A stretch of 29,524 bases of DNA, from contig DHPY01000011.1 of NCBI GenBank assembly GCA_002411015.1, positions 13,638-43,161 of the forward strand, read 5' to 3'. Shown here one piece after another: positions 16,155 to 24,096 of the stretch (positions are counted from its first letter, which is position 1; every line of letters starts with the position of its first letter). The notes under the pieces were generated by a model that did no database searches, was not told the DNA's origin, and saw only the letters and a program-made list of their open reading frames with translations. This DNA comes from Armatimonadetes bacterium UBA5352. Lineage in GTDB: Bacteria; Armatimonadota; Zipacnadia; Zipacnadales; UBA5352. The translations under genes and the position numbers were made by a program.

Positions 16155-17432
16155 GTGAGACGACTGACCCTCGCAGCCTGCATCGCAGCACTCGTGGCGA
16201 TGGCCGGAATAGCCGCCGCCCAGAACGTCGCCGACATCGTGGTTGGCGGCCAGGTCGTGGCCCGCATACGCACCGGCGGTGAGTATGGCTCCATCAACCA
16301 GCGCCAGGCCGCAATCGACCAGCGCATCGTCAAGGTCCTCAGCGACGAGCGCGGCGAGATCTTCATCCGCGAGCTTGACGGACCGCGCCTGAAGGTCTTC
16401 CAGGCCAACGGCCGCTGGGCCCTTGGCATCGGCAACACCACGATCATCGATGTCTACCCCGAGGACGCCGCCGGAACGCCGGCAAAGACCGTCATTGAGC
16501 AGTGGAAGGCGAACTTCTTCCGGCAGCTTCCCAAAGCCGTCTCGCCGATCCACGTGCCGCAGTGGTGGAAGGACGCGCATCCGGACGAGGTCGCCTCAAC
16601 CGAGAAGAAGATGCACAACCTCCCGCCCGAGGACGCGGTGCTCATCCGCGAGATCGCTGAGATCTTCGAGGCTGCCCGCACGATGGGCGACGATGACTTC
16701 AACCGGCTGCTGCCCGGCATGGAGCGGTCCGTCATCGATTACGTCTGGTCCTACCGCCACCCGGCCTGCGGAGCGGCGCCGATCACCGAGAACATCCGCG
16801 CGAAGTCCGGACTCAAGCGCGCCCGCGGCCTCAGCCCCGAGCAGTACGCGGCGGAGCAGTGGTGGATGACCGGCCTGACCATCGAGAAGCTCCGCGAGAC
16901 AATGCGCATGCCGGCGGGCGTGGGCCCGATCCCCGAGCAGCGCGAGGTACCCGATTTCGAGGCCGCGATCTCGGCGCCCGCGCCCGTGGCGCCCGCCCCA
17001 GTCACGCCGGAGCCAGTTACACCGGCGCCGGTGGCCCCCGCGCCTGTCGCACCCGAACCCGTAGCGCCCGGCGGGGCAACGGAGTTCGCGGCGCCCGTCT
17101 CGCGCGTGCTGGTGTGCACCGCGCTTGGCCCGAACAACGATCTGGAGACCGCCCGGCAGGACTTCAGCGGCCCGGTGCGGCAGTTGATGGTCTACCTGAA
17201 GCTGGATAGTGCGGCGCCCAACACGATCGTCGGCGTGACGGTGGGCAGGGGAGCGGAGGTCGAGGCGAGACGGCTGCTGCGCGTCACGGGCGATCGCAGC
17301 CTTGCGGTGACCTTCTACCCCGCGCGTGGCAGCACGTCGCTTGAGCCGGGCGATTACAAGGTGCTTCTGACGGTAGATGGTGAGGAAGCAGGCGTGGTTC
17401 CGTTTCGGATCGGGCCCGCGGTGGAAAACTAA
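16155..17432 (+). CDS. Secreted protein with Ala/Pro-rich linker, uncharacterised
   Basis: A 425-residue protein starting at GTG 16155 (AGGGGT upstream), with a signal peptide ending A-A-A-Q near residue 23. Residues about 25-110 have the pattern I-V-V-G-G-Q-V-V-A-R-I then I-N-Q-R-Q-A-A-I-D-Q-R-I-V-K-V-L, reminiscent of the small periplasmic module in front of some cyanobacterial mechanosensitive channels. A helical middle region (about 130-260) is followed by a repetitive linker of A-P/V-A-P/P-E-P units at about 275-312, and the last 110 residues form a beta-sandwich-like domain (L-E-P-G-D-Y-K-V-L-L-T-V-D-G). A cell-surface or periplasmic binding role is likely; nothing more specific can be said. 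The secretin-like gene follows 135 bases later. Confidence 0.75.
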   Translation: MRRLTLAACIAALVAMAGIAAAQNVADIVVGGQVVARIRTGGEYGSINQRQAAIDQRIVKVLSDERGEIFIRELDGPRLKVFQANGRWALGIGNTTIIDVYPEDAAGTPAKTVIEQWKANFFRQLPKAVSPIHVPQWWKDAHPDEVASTEKKMHNLPPEDAVLIREIAEIFEAARTMGDDDFNRLLPGMERSVIDYVWSYRHPACGAAPITENIRAKSGLKRARGLSPEQYAAEQWWMTGLTIEKLRETMRMPAGVGPIPEQREVPDFEAAISAPAPVAPAPVTPEPVTPAPVAPAPVAPEPVAPGGATEFAAPVSRVLVCTALGPNNDLETARQDFSGPVRQLMVYLKLDSAAPNTIVGVTVGRGAEVEARRLLRVTGDRSLAVTFYPARGSTSLEPGDYKVLLTVDGEEAGVVPFRIGPAVEN

Positions 17433-17467
17433 GAGCGAAGCTTGAGGGCAGATCGCGGGGCGCCAGA

Positions 17468-17532
17468 CCCGCAGAGTCCGCCGCAAGGAACAAGACCGGA
17501 CCCGACGCCGCGCGCCAGGGCGCCTCTGCGGG
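17468..17532. repeat. Inverted repeat with 9-bp arms
   Basis: CCCGCAGAG at 17468-17476 is perfectly complementary to CTCTGCGGG at 17524-17532, enclosing 47 bases that also fold GC-rich. It occupies the 135-base gap between two plus-strand genes and ends 35 bases before the next start. It may be a leader structure or a terminator without T-run. Confidence 0.4.
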
Positions 17533-17567
17533 AGCCCGTTGGTTTCTAAGGTGCGGAGGTGAGCGGG

Positions 17568-18470
17568 ATGCCTGATCGACTCGCTGCATTGCGGGAATTG
17601 CTGGCCGCATCACGCTACGGCGACCAGGATCATCGCGCGATGATCCGGCTGGAGCATCTTGACGCGCGCGCCGTGGCAGGCTGGCTCTACTGGAAGTTCT
17701 CGCAGCATGAGTTCAGAGACATAGACCCCAGTGCGGTGCGCCGGATTCGCGTGCTTCCTGAGGAGAACGGCCTCCTCATCATCGGCGCACCCGCCGCGCT
17801 CGATCGCCTGCAGGTGCTGATCGAGAGCCTCGATGTGCCTCAAGCCGCCACGATCTCCGTCTCCTGCGTCGCCGTCGAGACCACGCAACCTCAGCGCCTG
17901 CTCTGCCAGCAGCGCGTGCCCAGGATCATTGAGCGCCCCGATGGCACGCAGCTTGACCTCAGCAGCGACCAGCTCGACGTCGGCAAGCTCTGTCCGGTGG
18001 CGCCCGACTACGCGGACGCGTGCATCGTGGTGCTAAACCCCTACGTGGACCCCGACGAGGTGGAGCGGATGGCCCGGGACGGCACGGTGGAGATGCCGTG
18101 GGAGCCGCGCTTCGCCGAGCACAGGGGCGTCGGCGGCACCGTCACCTTCCACTGCGAGCACACCATGCCCTCAGGCCAGCCAGGGCTGCGGCTCGCGGCG
18201 CTTGTGGGCGCGAACGGCCTGGTGACCGTGCAGGTCAGCCTCCGGTGCACCCACACGGAGGTCGAGACTGCGTCCGCCACGGTGCAGTACGTGGCCTTTC
18301 CGGGGCAGACGGTGGCGGTCGGGGTCATCCCGGCGAAGAAGGCCGTCAGCAAGGTCACGGTGCTGCTCGTGACCGCCGACACGGTGGATCGCGACGCGCG
18401 CCGCAAAGCCCATCAGCGCGCGCGCGACTACACGAAGCGCCTGCAACTAAGGCCGGTGCCACACCGGTAG
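17568..18470 (+). CDS. Lone secretin-like (GspD/PilQ-type) domain protein lacking a signal peptide
   Basis: A 300-residue protein. Residues about 57-95 (I-R-V-L-P-E-E-N-G-L-L-I-I-G, then L-I-E-S-L-D-V-P-Q-A) match the N1/NolW module of secretins, where a ring-building fold ends in L-x-x-L-D-x-P. The stretch after it (V-S-C-V-A-V-E) matches the start of the secretin beta-domain. The C-terminal V-Q-Y-V-A-F-P-G-Q-T-V-A-V-G-V-I, then V-T-V-L-L-V-T-A, matches the G-Q-T-x-x-x-G strand at the end of that domain. No signal peptide is seen, and the protein is much shorter than normal secretins (500-750). Start ATG 17568 is preferred to GTG 17559 because GGAGGT (17555-17560) overlaps the GTG and is spaced 7 bases from the ATG. 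Export function is uncertain. Confidence 0.65.
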   Translation: MPDRLAALRELLAASRYGDQDHRAMIRLEHLDARAVAGWLYWKFSQHEFRDIDPSAVRRIRVLPEENGLLIIGAPAALDRLQVLIESLDVPQAATISVSCVAVETTQPQRLLCQQRVPRIIERPDGTQLDLSSDQLDVGKLCPVAPDYADACIVVLNPYVDPDEVERMARDGTVEMPWEPRFAEHRGVGGTVTFHCEHTMPSGQPGLRLAALVGANGLVTVQVSLRCTHTEVETASATVQYVAFPGQTVAVGVIPAKKAVSKVTVLLVTADTVDRDARRKAHQRARDYTKRLQLRPVPHR

Positions 18471-18481
18471 GCGCGCACGGA

Positions 18482-19678
18482 TCAGAGCTTCTGCTCCGCG
18501 TAGCGATTGAGGATCAGCGCTACGACGCCGCAGACTGCGAAGACGCCGCTGAACACGCCGAAGGTCAGCGTGACGCCGCCCACGCGCAGGCCCAGCAGGC
18601 TGCCTGCCACCGACGCGACCACCACGCCGAGATCGCGCCAGGTGAACATCGCCCCGTAGGCCAGCGGCCGGCGCTGCCGCTCCGACGACCCTCCCACCAG
18701 CGCGGCGCTCACCACCGGGACGCTCCCGTTGAGCAGCCCGAGCATCAGCGCGGTTCCCGCCAGCGCCAGCGGGCTCTCCCACAGCAGCGGGATGGCCATC
18801 CCGCACGCGCCCCCGAAGAAGCCAACCGCCAGCACCGTCCCGTGCCCAAGGCGCTCGCTCAGGAAGCCCGCCCACGGGCTGAGCATGAAGAGCGCGGCCG
18901 GGTAGAAGGCCGTCGAGATCCACAGCCACTGCGCACCGTAGCTGTTCTCCACGAAGTTCGTGAAGGTGCCGAGGACGAAGCCGAAGGCCATCGCGGCGGA
19001 GAAGAGCAGGAAGGCGCCGATCCGCGCCTTGGTCTGCGACATGATCTGAACCAGCGCCGCCCACGTCGGCAGTTCCGGCATCGGCTCAGGCTTGCGCGGC
19101 AGGGTGATCATGATCAGGAAGCCGATGAGCGAGAAGCAGGTGGCGCCGAGGTAAAGCAGCCATGGCATCTCCACCGCCTGCGCGTAGGTGAAGATCGAGC
19201 CGAGCACCACGACGCCGATCGCCCAGCCACCGTTCGTTGCGCCGTAGAGGACGCCCATCCCCGTGCCGTGGCGCTTCGCGCGGTCGGCCAGCGCCAGCAC
19301 CTGCAGCGTATTGCCCATCCAGAACGCCGCGCCACCCCAGCCCCAGATCGCCGCCGCCGCCAGCGCCAGCGCATAGCTCGGCACAAAGTAGAGCGCGAGC
19401 ATCGCCATCGGGAAGAACACGTAGACGGCCCCGCCCGCGATCGAGGATTTCCACTGCGGCCAGTCGCGCAGCAGGTAGACGTTGCCGAGGCGGAAGACCA
19501 TCATCGATGCGTAGACGGTCGCGATCACCAGCGCTCGCTGGAAGGCGCTCCAGTCTGTGAACTCCTCGAGGTAGGGCACCAGGAAGGCCTGCTGTGCGCC
19601 GGTGCCCATGAAGATGAAGAAGTTCGTGCTCGACAAAAGCAGCACGTGCGCGCGCGTGGACAGGCCGGTCTCAGACAT
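18482..19678 (-). CDS. MFS transporter
   Basis: A 398-residue integral membrane protein with about 12 hydrophobic spans and a short central loop rich in Pro/Glu (R-K-P-E-P-M-P-E-L-P), typical of major facilitator superfamily porters. A G-F-L-S-E-R-L-G-H-G segment in the second half corresponds to the conserved loop 8-9 motif. ATG 19678 has AGGGAG about 6 bases upstream; an in-frame extension to 19903 would overlap the preceding gene and is rejected. The gene lies 88 bases downstream of the DUF4838 gene, separated by a terminator-like hairpin, and converges on the secretin-like gene with an 11-base gap. Probable role: sugar or oligosaccharide uptake matched to the secreted enzyme; substrate inferred only from context. 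Confidence 0.85.
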   Translation of the reverse strand: MSETGLSTRAHVLLLSSTNFFIFMGTGAQQAFLVPYLEEFTDWSAFQRALVIATVYASMMVFRLGNVYLLRDWPQWKSSIAGGAVYVFFPMAMLALYFVPSYALALAAAAIWGWGGAAFWMGNTLQVLALADRAKRHGTGMGVLYGATNGGWAIGVVVLGSIFTYAQAVEMPWLLYLGATCFSLIGFLIMITLPRKPEPMPELPTWAALVQIMSQTKARIGAFLLFSAAMAFGFVLGTFTNFVENSYGAQWLWISTAFYPAALFMLSPWAGFLSERLGHGTVLAVGFFGGACGMAIPLLWESPLALAGTALMLGLLNGSVPVVSAALVGGSSERQRRPLAYGAMFTWRDLGVVVASVAGSLLGLRVGGVTLTFGVFSGVFAVCGVVALILNRYAEQKL

Positions 19679-19706
19679 GGCGTCTCCCTGATTCACGAGC
19701 TCCTGC

Positions 19707-19738
19707 AAAATGGCGGCGGCGCCTGCGCCGGCGCCGCC
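19707..19738 (-). terminator. Stem-loop with short T-tract between DUF4838 and MFS genes
   Basis: GGCGGCGCC (19715-19723) pairs perfectly with GGCGCCGCC (19730-19738) around a 6-base loop. On the minus strand the stem is followed by GCC and then ATTTTGC, a short T-run as in intrinsic terminators. It would lower read-through from the DUF4838 gene into the transporter gene. Confidence 0.55.
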
Positions 19739-19766
19739 ACCTCGCAGCCTTCCTGTCGATACGAGG

Positions 19767-22373
19767 CTACTCCAGCACGATCCACCCACGCGCCATCGGG
19801 TCGGCGTGCGCGCTGATCGAGGCGAACCATGCCGATATCTCCGCCGATGGCCCCTGCACGTTGCGCACAAAGTTGATCGGCAGCAGCCGGTCGCGCGCGG
19901 CATTCACCCGCAGTTCCTCCAGCGGGATGCGCAGCTCGGCGGTCCAGCGATCCGGCCGCACCTGCGCCGCCCAGTCCGCATCGAAGTTGTAGGCAAGTGC
20001 ATCCCCGTAGGACTGGTCCTCCTTCTTGCGGTACTGATCGAAGAACGCCCCACCCGCGTTCACGATGAACTGCGCGTACTCCGTGCTCCCATGCTTCGGG
20101 TTCACGAATATCTCCACCGAATCATCCTTCCAGGTGGAGCCGTCCCTATCCGCCGAGCGCGCCACGATGTTCGAGGTGTCCTGCTCGCAGTCGAGCGCGA
20201 TGTAGAGGTTCTTCCCGTCATGAGCCGCGCGTACCCGCGTGGTGTGCTTCGCGGCGCTCGTCCCGCCCCACACAATGAAGTCGGTCAGCACGTCGGTGCG
20301 GCCCCAGAGGTCGTCGCGAAGGTCCCCGTCGATCGTCGGCGGCTGATCGGTGCGGACCGCTGTGCCAACCTTCGTCGCCATCGCGCGCACCTGCGAGACC
20401 ATCGTCTGGTAGCGCCCGGCGGCCTCCGGCGCCATACCCGCCGGCTGCGCGAAGAGCCGCGCGATCTCTCCGTCAATGTTCGCTCGCAGAGTTGCGGCAT
20501 CGATGGCGCCACCGCGCTGTCGCCCAAGCTGCGCGCTCGCCACCTCGGCTGCGGCCCAGCGCAGCGATTTCATGATGCCGCCGGACTTGAGCGGCGTGAT
20601 CCATGAGGCCTTCGGCGGGAAGAACGCGATCGGGTCATCGCCCACGCGCTCGGCCATGTACGCATCCACATCCACGGAGGTGAGCCGGCTCGCCATCTCC
20701 TGCATCGCGCCCGCGACGTCGCTCAGCGATGAGCCATCAGAGACGGCCTCCTCAACCTCGCAGGTGGCCCAGTAGTTCCCCGCCAGGGCCTTCGTCACGT
20801 CGAAGGTCTTCGCGAAGAACTCGATCCGGTCGCGCACAGTATCCTCCCGGGCCAGCGCCCGCGCCTGCGCCAGATAGCCGCTCATCTCCGCGAGCGTCTC
20901 CGGAGGGAAGATGAGGAACTGCTGCGGGTCGGCCGCGAGCCGGTAGGCCCAGTGGCCGGCGCCGAAGTTGCTCTCGCTCCACGAGCGCTCGGCCAGCGCG
21001 AAGTACGCCTTCATCGGCTCGGCGGCCTCACGGAACATGCGCTCGTTCCAGTCGTCCGTGAGCGCGTCCACATCCACCTTCGGGTCCCAGAGAATCCGCG
21101 ACATCACGTAGAGCTTGTGCCCGTCGAGGCCCCAGTTCGGATAGACCTCCGCGTAGAACCCGCGCACGCCCAGCCGCACCGCGTGCTGGATCGCGTCCTG
21201 GAAGAGGTGGTTGTAGATCCGCGGGATCGCGAAGCCCATCCCGTAGGCGTAGTCGTAGATGCCCATCTGCTCGGTGACCGCCGACCAGCGGCGCAGCATC
21301 TCCTGGTCCTGCCGGCGGAACTTCGGGTCCCAGTAGTCCGCGCGGTTGCTCGTCAGGTAGGGAATGATGTTCCGGTGCAGCCGCATGCCCTTCGGCGGCA
21401 GGATCACCGCGGAGTACGCGAGGCAGCCGAGCATCTTCTCCGGATGATCCGCCTCAAGCTCCGACGCGATCTTGTTCAGCCACGTGTAGTACTGGATCGA
21501 GCGCTCGCCCGAGAAGCCGTTCCACTCGGGCAGCGGCTTGTGGATCTTCAGGCACTCCTCGCAGTCGCAGTACCCCTGCCCGTCGTTGATGCCGTAGGAG
21601 AAGCTCTCGGCCATCGGGTTCGCGTCGAAGTAGTCGCGGGCGACCTGCGCGGCATGCTCGATGCCGCCCGGGTCGGTCATGCACGGCTGCCATCCATGAT
21701 CGTCCACCCCGGGCTCATAGCGTATCTCACCGTGCTGCGGGAAGTACTCCGGGTGCTCCGCATACAGTTCGCGCGGGAAGACCTGGTTGAGGTTGTGGTG
21801 GAACTGGTAGCGTCCGTGGATGCGCTGGCGCAGGCTCCAGTCGCCGCCATACTGCGCGCCACTCCACAGGCGCGAGAGGATCGCGGGCGTGTAGAGTCTG
21901 CTCATCGTGCGGACACGCAGCCGCTCGTGGGTAGGAACGTCCTCGCCGAGCGGCCCTGGGATCAACCAGCGCACTCCCACCTGGTCCTCGAGGAACTGGC
22001 AGACCGCCCAGTAGGTGGCCCACGGGCTCGCTCCGGCCAGCATCACCGCGTCCTCGCGGATCATCACCGCGAACGCATCGCGGTCGAGGCTGTTGCGCTT
22101 CGCCCCGAGCGCCTTCGCGACCGGCTCGCACATCCCGACGTAGATCGGCCTGCCGAGCGAGCGCTGATACTCGCCTTCGGGTACGGCCGCGAAGTCGCGG
22201 CCGGTGGAGAGCTTCAGGTACTTCGCGAGGTCCTGCCAGGCCTTCTCGGCCTCCGCGGCGGCGCCGGTCTCGTATACGATGACGGCCTGGCGATCACCAT
22301 CGAGCACGACGAACTCGGCGGCGGAGCAAAGGCTTGCGGTGAGGGCAATCAGAGTGATCAACGGCACGCGCAT
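19767..22373 (-). CDS. Secreted DUF4838 protein with C-terminal CBM9-like domain
   Basis: An 868-residue secreted protein. Signal peptide 1-19 (S-L-C-S-A-A-E). Residues about 20-130 resemble the N-terminal domain of alpha-glucuronidase-type (GH67) enzymes. About 150-450 is DUF4838, with F-P-Q-H-G-E-I-R-Y, W-Q-P-C-M-T-D-P, the cysteine cluster Y-C-D-C-E-E-C, and G-F-Y-A-E-V-Y-P-N-W-G. From about 680 a CBM9/DOMON-like sandwich begins at P-P-T-I-D-G-D-L-R-D-D-L-W, with D-D-S-V-E-I-F-V-N-P, W-T-A-E-L-R-I-P-L-E and a final W-I-V-L-E. The family is thought to act on glycans but catalysis is unproven. ATG 22373 has GAGGTGA 7 bases upstream; a TTG at 22379 is an inferior alternative. The adjacent MFS gene may import the product. 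Confidence 0.88.
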   Translation of the reverse strand: MRVPLITLIALTASLCSAAEFVVLDGDRQAVIVYETGAAAEAEKAWQDLAKYLKLSTGRDFAAVPEGEYQRSLGRPIYVGMCEPVAKALGAKRNSLDRDAFAVMIREDAVMLAGASPWATYWAVCQFLEDQVGVRWLIPGPLGEDVPTHERLRVRTMSRLYTPAILSRLWSGAQYGGDWSLRQRIHGRYQFHHNLNQVFPRELYAEHPEYFPQHGEIRYEPGVDDHGWQPCMTDPGGIEHAAQVARDYFDANPMAESFSYGINDGQGYCDCEECLKIHKPLPEWNGFSGERSIQYYTWLNKIASELEADHPEKMLGCLAYSAVILPPKGMRLHRNIIPYLTSNRADYWDPKFRRQDQEMLRRWSAVTEQMGIYDYAYGMGFAIPRIYNHLFQDAIQHAVRLGVRGFYAEVYPNWGLDGHKLYVMSRILWDPKVDVDALTDDWNERMFREAAEPMKAYFALAERSWSESNFGAGHWAYRLAADPQQFLIFPPETLAEMSGYLAQARALAREDTVRDRIEFFAKTFDVTKALAGNYWATCEVEEAVSDGSSLSDVAGAMQEMASRLTSVDVDAYMAERVGDDPIAFFPPKASWITPLKSGGIMKSLRWAAAEVASAQLGRQRGGAIDAATLRANIDGEIARLFAQPAGMAPEAAGRYQTMVSQVRAMATKVGTAVRTDQPPTIDGDLRDDLWGRTDVLTDFIVWGGTSAAKHTTRVRAAHDGKNLYIALDCEQDTSNIVARSADRDGSTWKDDSVEIFVNPKHGSTEYAQFIVNAGGAFFDQYRKKEDQSYGDALAYNFDADWAAQVRPDRWTAELRIPLEELRVNAARDRLLPINFVRNVQGPSAEISAWFASISAHADPMARGWIVLE

Positions 22374-22445
22374 GAACAATCACCTCGGGAACGGGCTCGG
22401 AAGCGCAGGAAGAGGATTCGACGCGATGACGCGGCGGGCCTCCCT

Positions 22446-22503
22446 CCTGCCCCACAGAAGCGAATCGTGGCCCTGTCTGTCGAGTCGGAAACCGTGGGGC
22501 AGG
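22446..22503. repeat. Inverted repeat with 10-bp arms in the DUF4838/YchF-like gap
   Basis: CCTGCCCCAC (22446-22455) is complementary to GTGGGGCAGG (22494-22503). The right arm is part of the 19-base sequence at 22490-22508 that recurs (18 of 19) at 24020-24038 behind the second paralog. It lies in the 174-base intergenic space and may be a transcript 3' structure or multicopy palindrome. Confidence 0.5.
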
Positions 22504-22547
22504 CATCCACCGTTCCCCCGCCTTCACCCATGCCCCATGCCCCGCCG

Positions 22548-23615
22548 CTACCTGCTGAAGCGCACCTCCATGATGTCGCCGTCCTGCACCACGTACTCCT
22601 TGCCCTCAAGGCGCACGCAGCCGGCCTCCTTGCAGGCAGCGATCGAGCCGAGTTCATCGAGCTTCGCGAACGGGATGACCTCCGCGCGGATGAAGCCCTC
22701 GTAGAGGTCGCTGTGCACCTTGCGGGCCGCCTCGCGAGCCGTCGTCCCCGCTGAGATCGTCCAGGCGCGCGCCTCGTGGCGGTTCGCGGTGAAGAACGTG
22801 ATCACGTCGAGGAGCGTGTAGCAGGCGCGGACGAAGCGATCGCGGGCGACGGCATCGAGGTCATACTCCGCGAGGAACTCCGCCTGCGTCTCCTCGTCAA
22901 GCTGGGCAAGCTCCTGCTCGAGCGCCGCCGAGACGGGCAGCCAGGTGAGGCCGGCCTGCTCGGCAAGCTGACAGGCGCCGGTGCAGGTGCGGGCACGCAG
23001 GTCCCCATCGCTCACGTTGAAGACCACCAGCAGGGGCTTGCTGGTGAGGAGGTTGAAGCCGCGCAGCATGCGCTCCTCGTCGGGTGTCAGCGACATCTCG
23101 CGCACGGGGCCGCCATCGCCGAGGTTCCGTTCAACGCGCTGCAGGAGATCGCGCTCCGGGCTGAGCTTGTCGCGCGAGGACTTCAGCTCATCCTCGAGCC
23201 GCCGAAGGCGCCCCTCCACGATCGCGAGGTCGGTGACGGTCATCTCGAGGAGCAGCGATTCGAGGTCGGAGCCGGGGTCGAGCGGCCCGCCACGGTGGTC
23301 CATCGTGCCGAAGCCCTGGATGACGAGCGCGAAGGCATCGGCGTCGCCGGCGATCTTCGTGAGGCTGTCGTCGCGCCGGGTGTGCTCGTCGCCGGTGTGC
23401 AGCGCGGCGAGATCGGCGAAGGTGATCTCCGGCTGCGTGGCCTTCGCCGAGTCGTAGATCTGAGCCACACGCTCGGCGCGTTCGTCAGGTACTTTGACCA
23501 CCGCCAGCCGCGCCTCAGAGCGGCCGATCTCGGAAGGGTCCGGCTCGCGTCCGGTGACGACGTTGAAGAGCGTGGTCTTGCCGCTTCCGGGAAGTCCGAG
23601 GAATCCCACTTTCAT
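22548..23615 (-). CDS. YchF/DUF933-like P-loop ATPase/GTPase, paralog 1
   Basis: A 355-residue Obg/YchF-related protein. G1 is G-L-P-G-S-G-K-T-T (7-15) where canonical YchF has G-L-P-N-V-G-K-S-T. The G3 region reads F-A-D-L-A-A-L (66-72), losing the glycine of D-x-x-G. G4 is N-V-S-D (200-203), an Asp where YchF normally has N-x-x-E, the residue linked to ATP preference. The middle part (about 115-200) is the coiled-coil/helical domain with L-L-L-E-M-T-V-T-D-L. The C-terminus is the TGS/DUF933 domain (H-S-D-L-Y-E-G-F-I-R-A-E-V-I-P, then D-G-D-I-M-E-V-R-F). Likely associated with ribosomes or translation; nucleotide choice uncertain. ATG 23615 has GGGAGG about 11 bases upstream. It is the downstream member of a tandem pair with about 59% identity by hand count. 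Confidence 0.85.
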   Translation of the reverse strand: MKVGFLGLPGSGKTTLFNVVTGREPDPSEIGRSEARLAVVKVPDERAERVAQIYDSAKATQPEITFADLAALHTGDEHTRRDDSLTKIAGDADAFALVIQGFGTMDHRGGPLDPGSDLESLLLEMTVTDLAIVEGRLRRLEDELKSSRDKLSPERDLLQRVERNLGDGGPVREMSLTPDEERMLRGFNLLTSKPLLVVFNVSDGDLRARTCTGACQLAEQAGLTWLPVSAALEQELAQLDEETQAEFLAEYDLDAVARDRFVRACYTLLDVITFFTANRHEARAWTISAGTTAREAARKVHSDLYEGFIRAEVIPFAKLDELGSIAACKEAGCVRLEGKEYVVQDGDIMEVRFSR

Positions 23616-23722
23616 CGCGCACGCGCCTCCCTGACGACGAGATCAAGGTGCGTTACGCCCGGCAACAGGCGGCTTCGGCGTGAGCTTCCGGTTCTCCTCC
23701 CCACCGCTAGGCTGGAACCTGC

Positions 23723-23991
23723 ATTCCAGAAATCGCGCGAGGGTCAAGCGTCGGCGGGTTGAGAGGCCGATAACAAAGTCGTTCAGGAGGGGCGAGCTTC
23801 CTAGCTCGCCCGGTTAACGGAGCCCGCAACGCCGAACGGCGGGCCGGCAAGGAAGCTGTCGCCCTCGCAAACGACGCTCGGGCGCCACTGCGCAAGCGCT
23901 GCCCCTCCGCCGCAGGCGGCGTCGGCAAAAGCAGCCCCTCCTGGATGGTCGCGGAGGCGCCATTTGTTGAGCACCGGCCGATTTCTGGAGT
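23723..23991. mobile_element. MITE-like element with terminal inverted repeats between the YchF-like paralogs
   Basis: ATTCCAGAAATCG at 23723-23735 and CGATTTCTGGAGT at 23979-23991 are inverted copies of each other (12 of 13 bases, 11 contiguous), bounding 269 bases. Inside are a perfect 9-bp hairpin (23790-23811) and further GC-rich palindromic sequence; no protein could be supported. The 480-base spacer 23616-24096 is otherwise gene-free. Small, non-coding, bounded by inverted ends fits a MITE or multicopy palindromic element. No target-site duplication is obvious. Confidence 0.4.
23790..23811. repeat. Perfect 9-bp hairpin inside the spacer
   Basis: GGGCGAGCT (23790-23798) pairs with AGCTCGCCC (23803-23811) around the loop TCCT. 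There is no T-run on either side, so it is not a typical intrinsic terminator. Such GC-rich palindromes often form REP-like families. Confidence 0.6.
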
Positions 23992-24008
23992 ATGAGTGGA
24001 AGCCCGCG

Positions 24009-24043
24009 CCACGGAACAGAACCGTGGAGCAGGCATCCTGCCT
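24009..24043. repeat. Second copy of dispersed palindromic repeat
   Basis: CCACGG (24009-24014) pairs with CCGTGG (24022-24027). The adjoining AACCGTGGAGCAGGCATCC (24020-24038) matches 22490-22508 at 18 of 19 bases, and GCAGGCATCCTGC is itself a small hairpin. Both copies lie just downstream (minus sense) of a YchF-like gene. Confidence 0.5.
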
Positions 24044-24096
24044 GCCGTCTTATGCCGTCCCCCCATGCCCCATCCCCCTTGCCCCGTGCCACGCCG

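Noticed and set aside
23790..23811. Intrinsic terminator for YchF-like paralog 2
   Set aside because: Perfect stem but no T-run on either side, and more than 280 bases downstream of that gene's stop.
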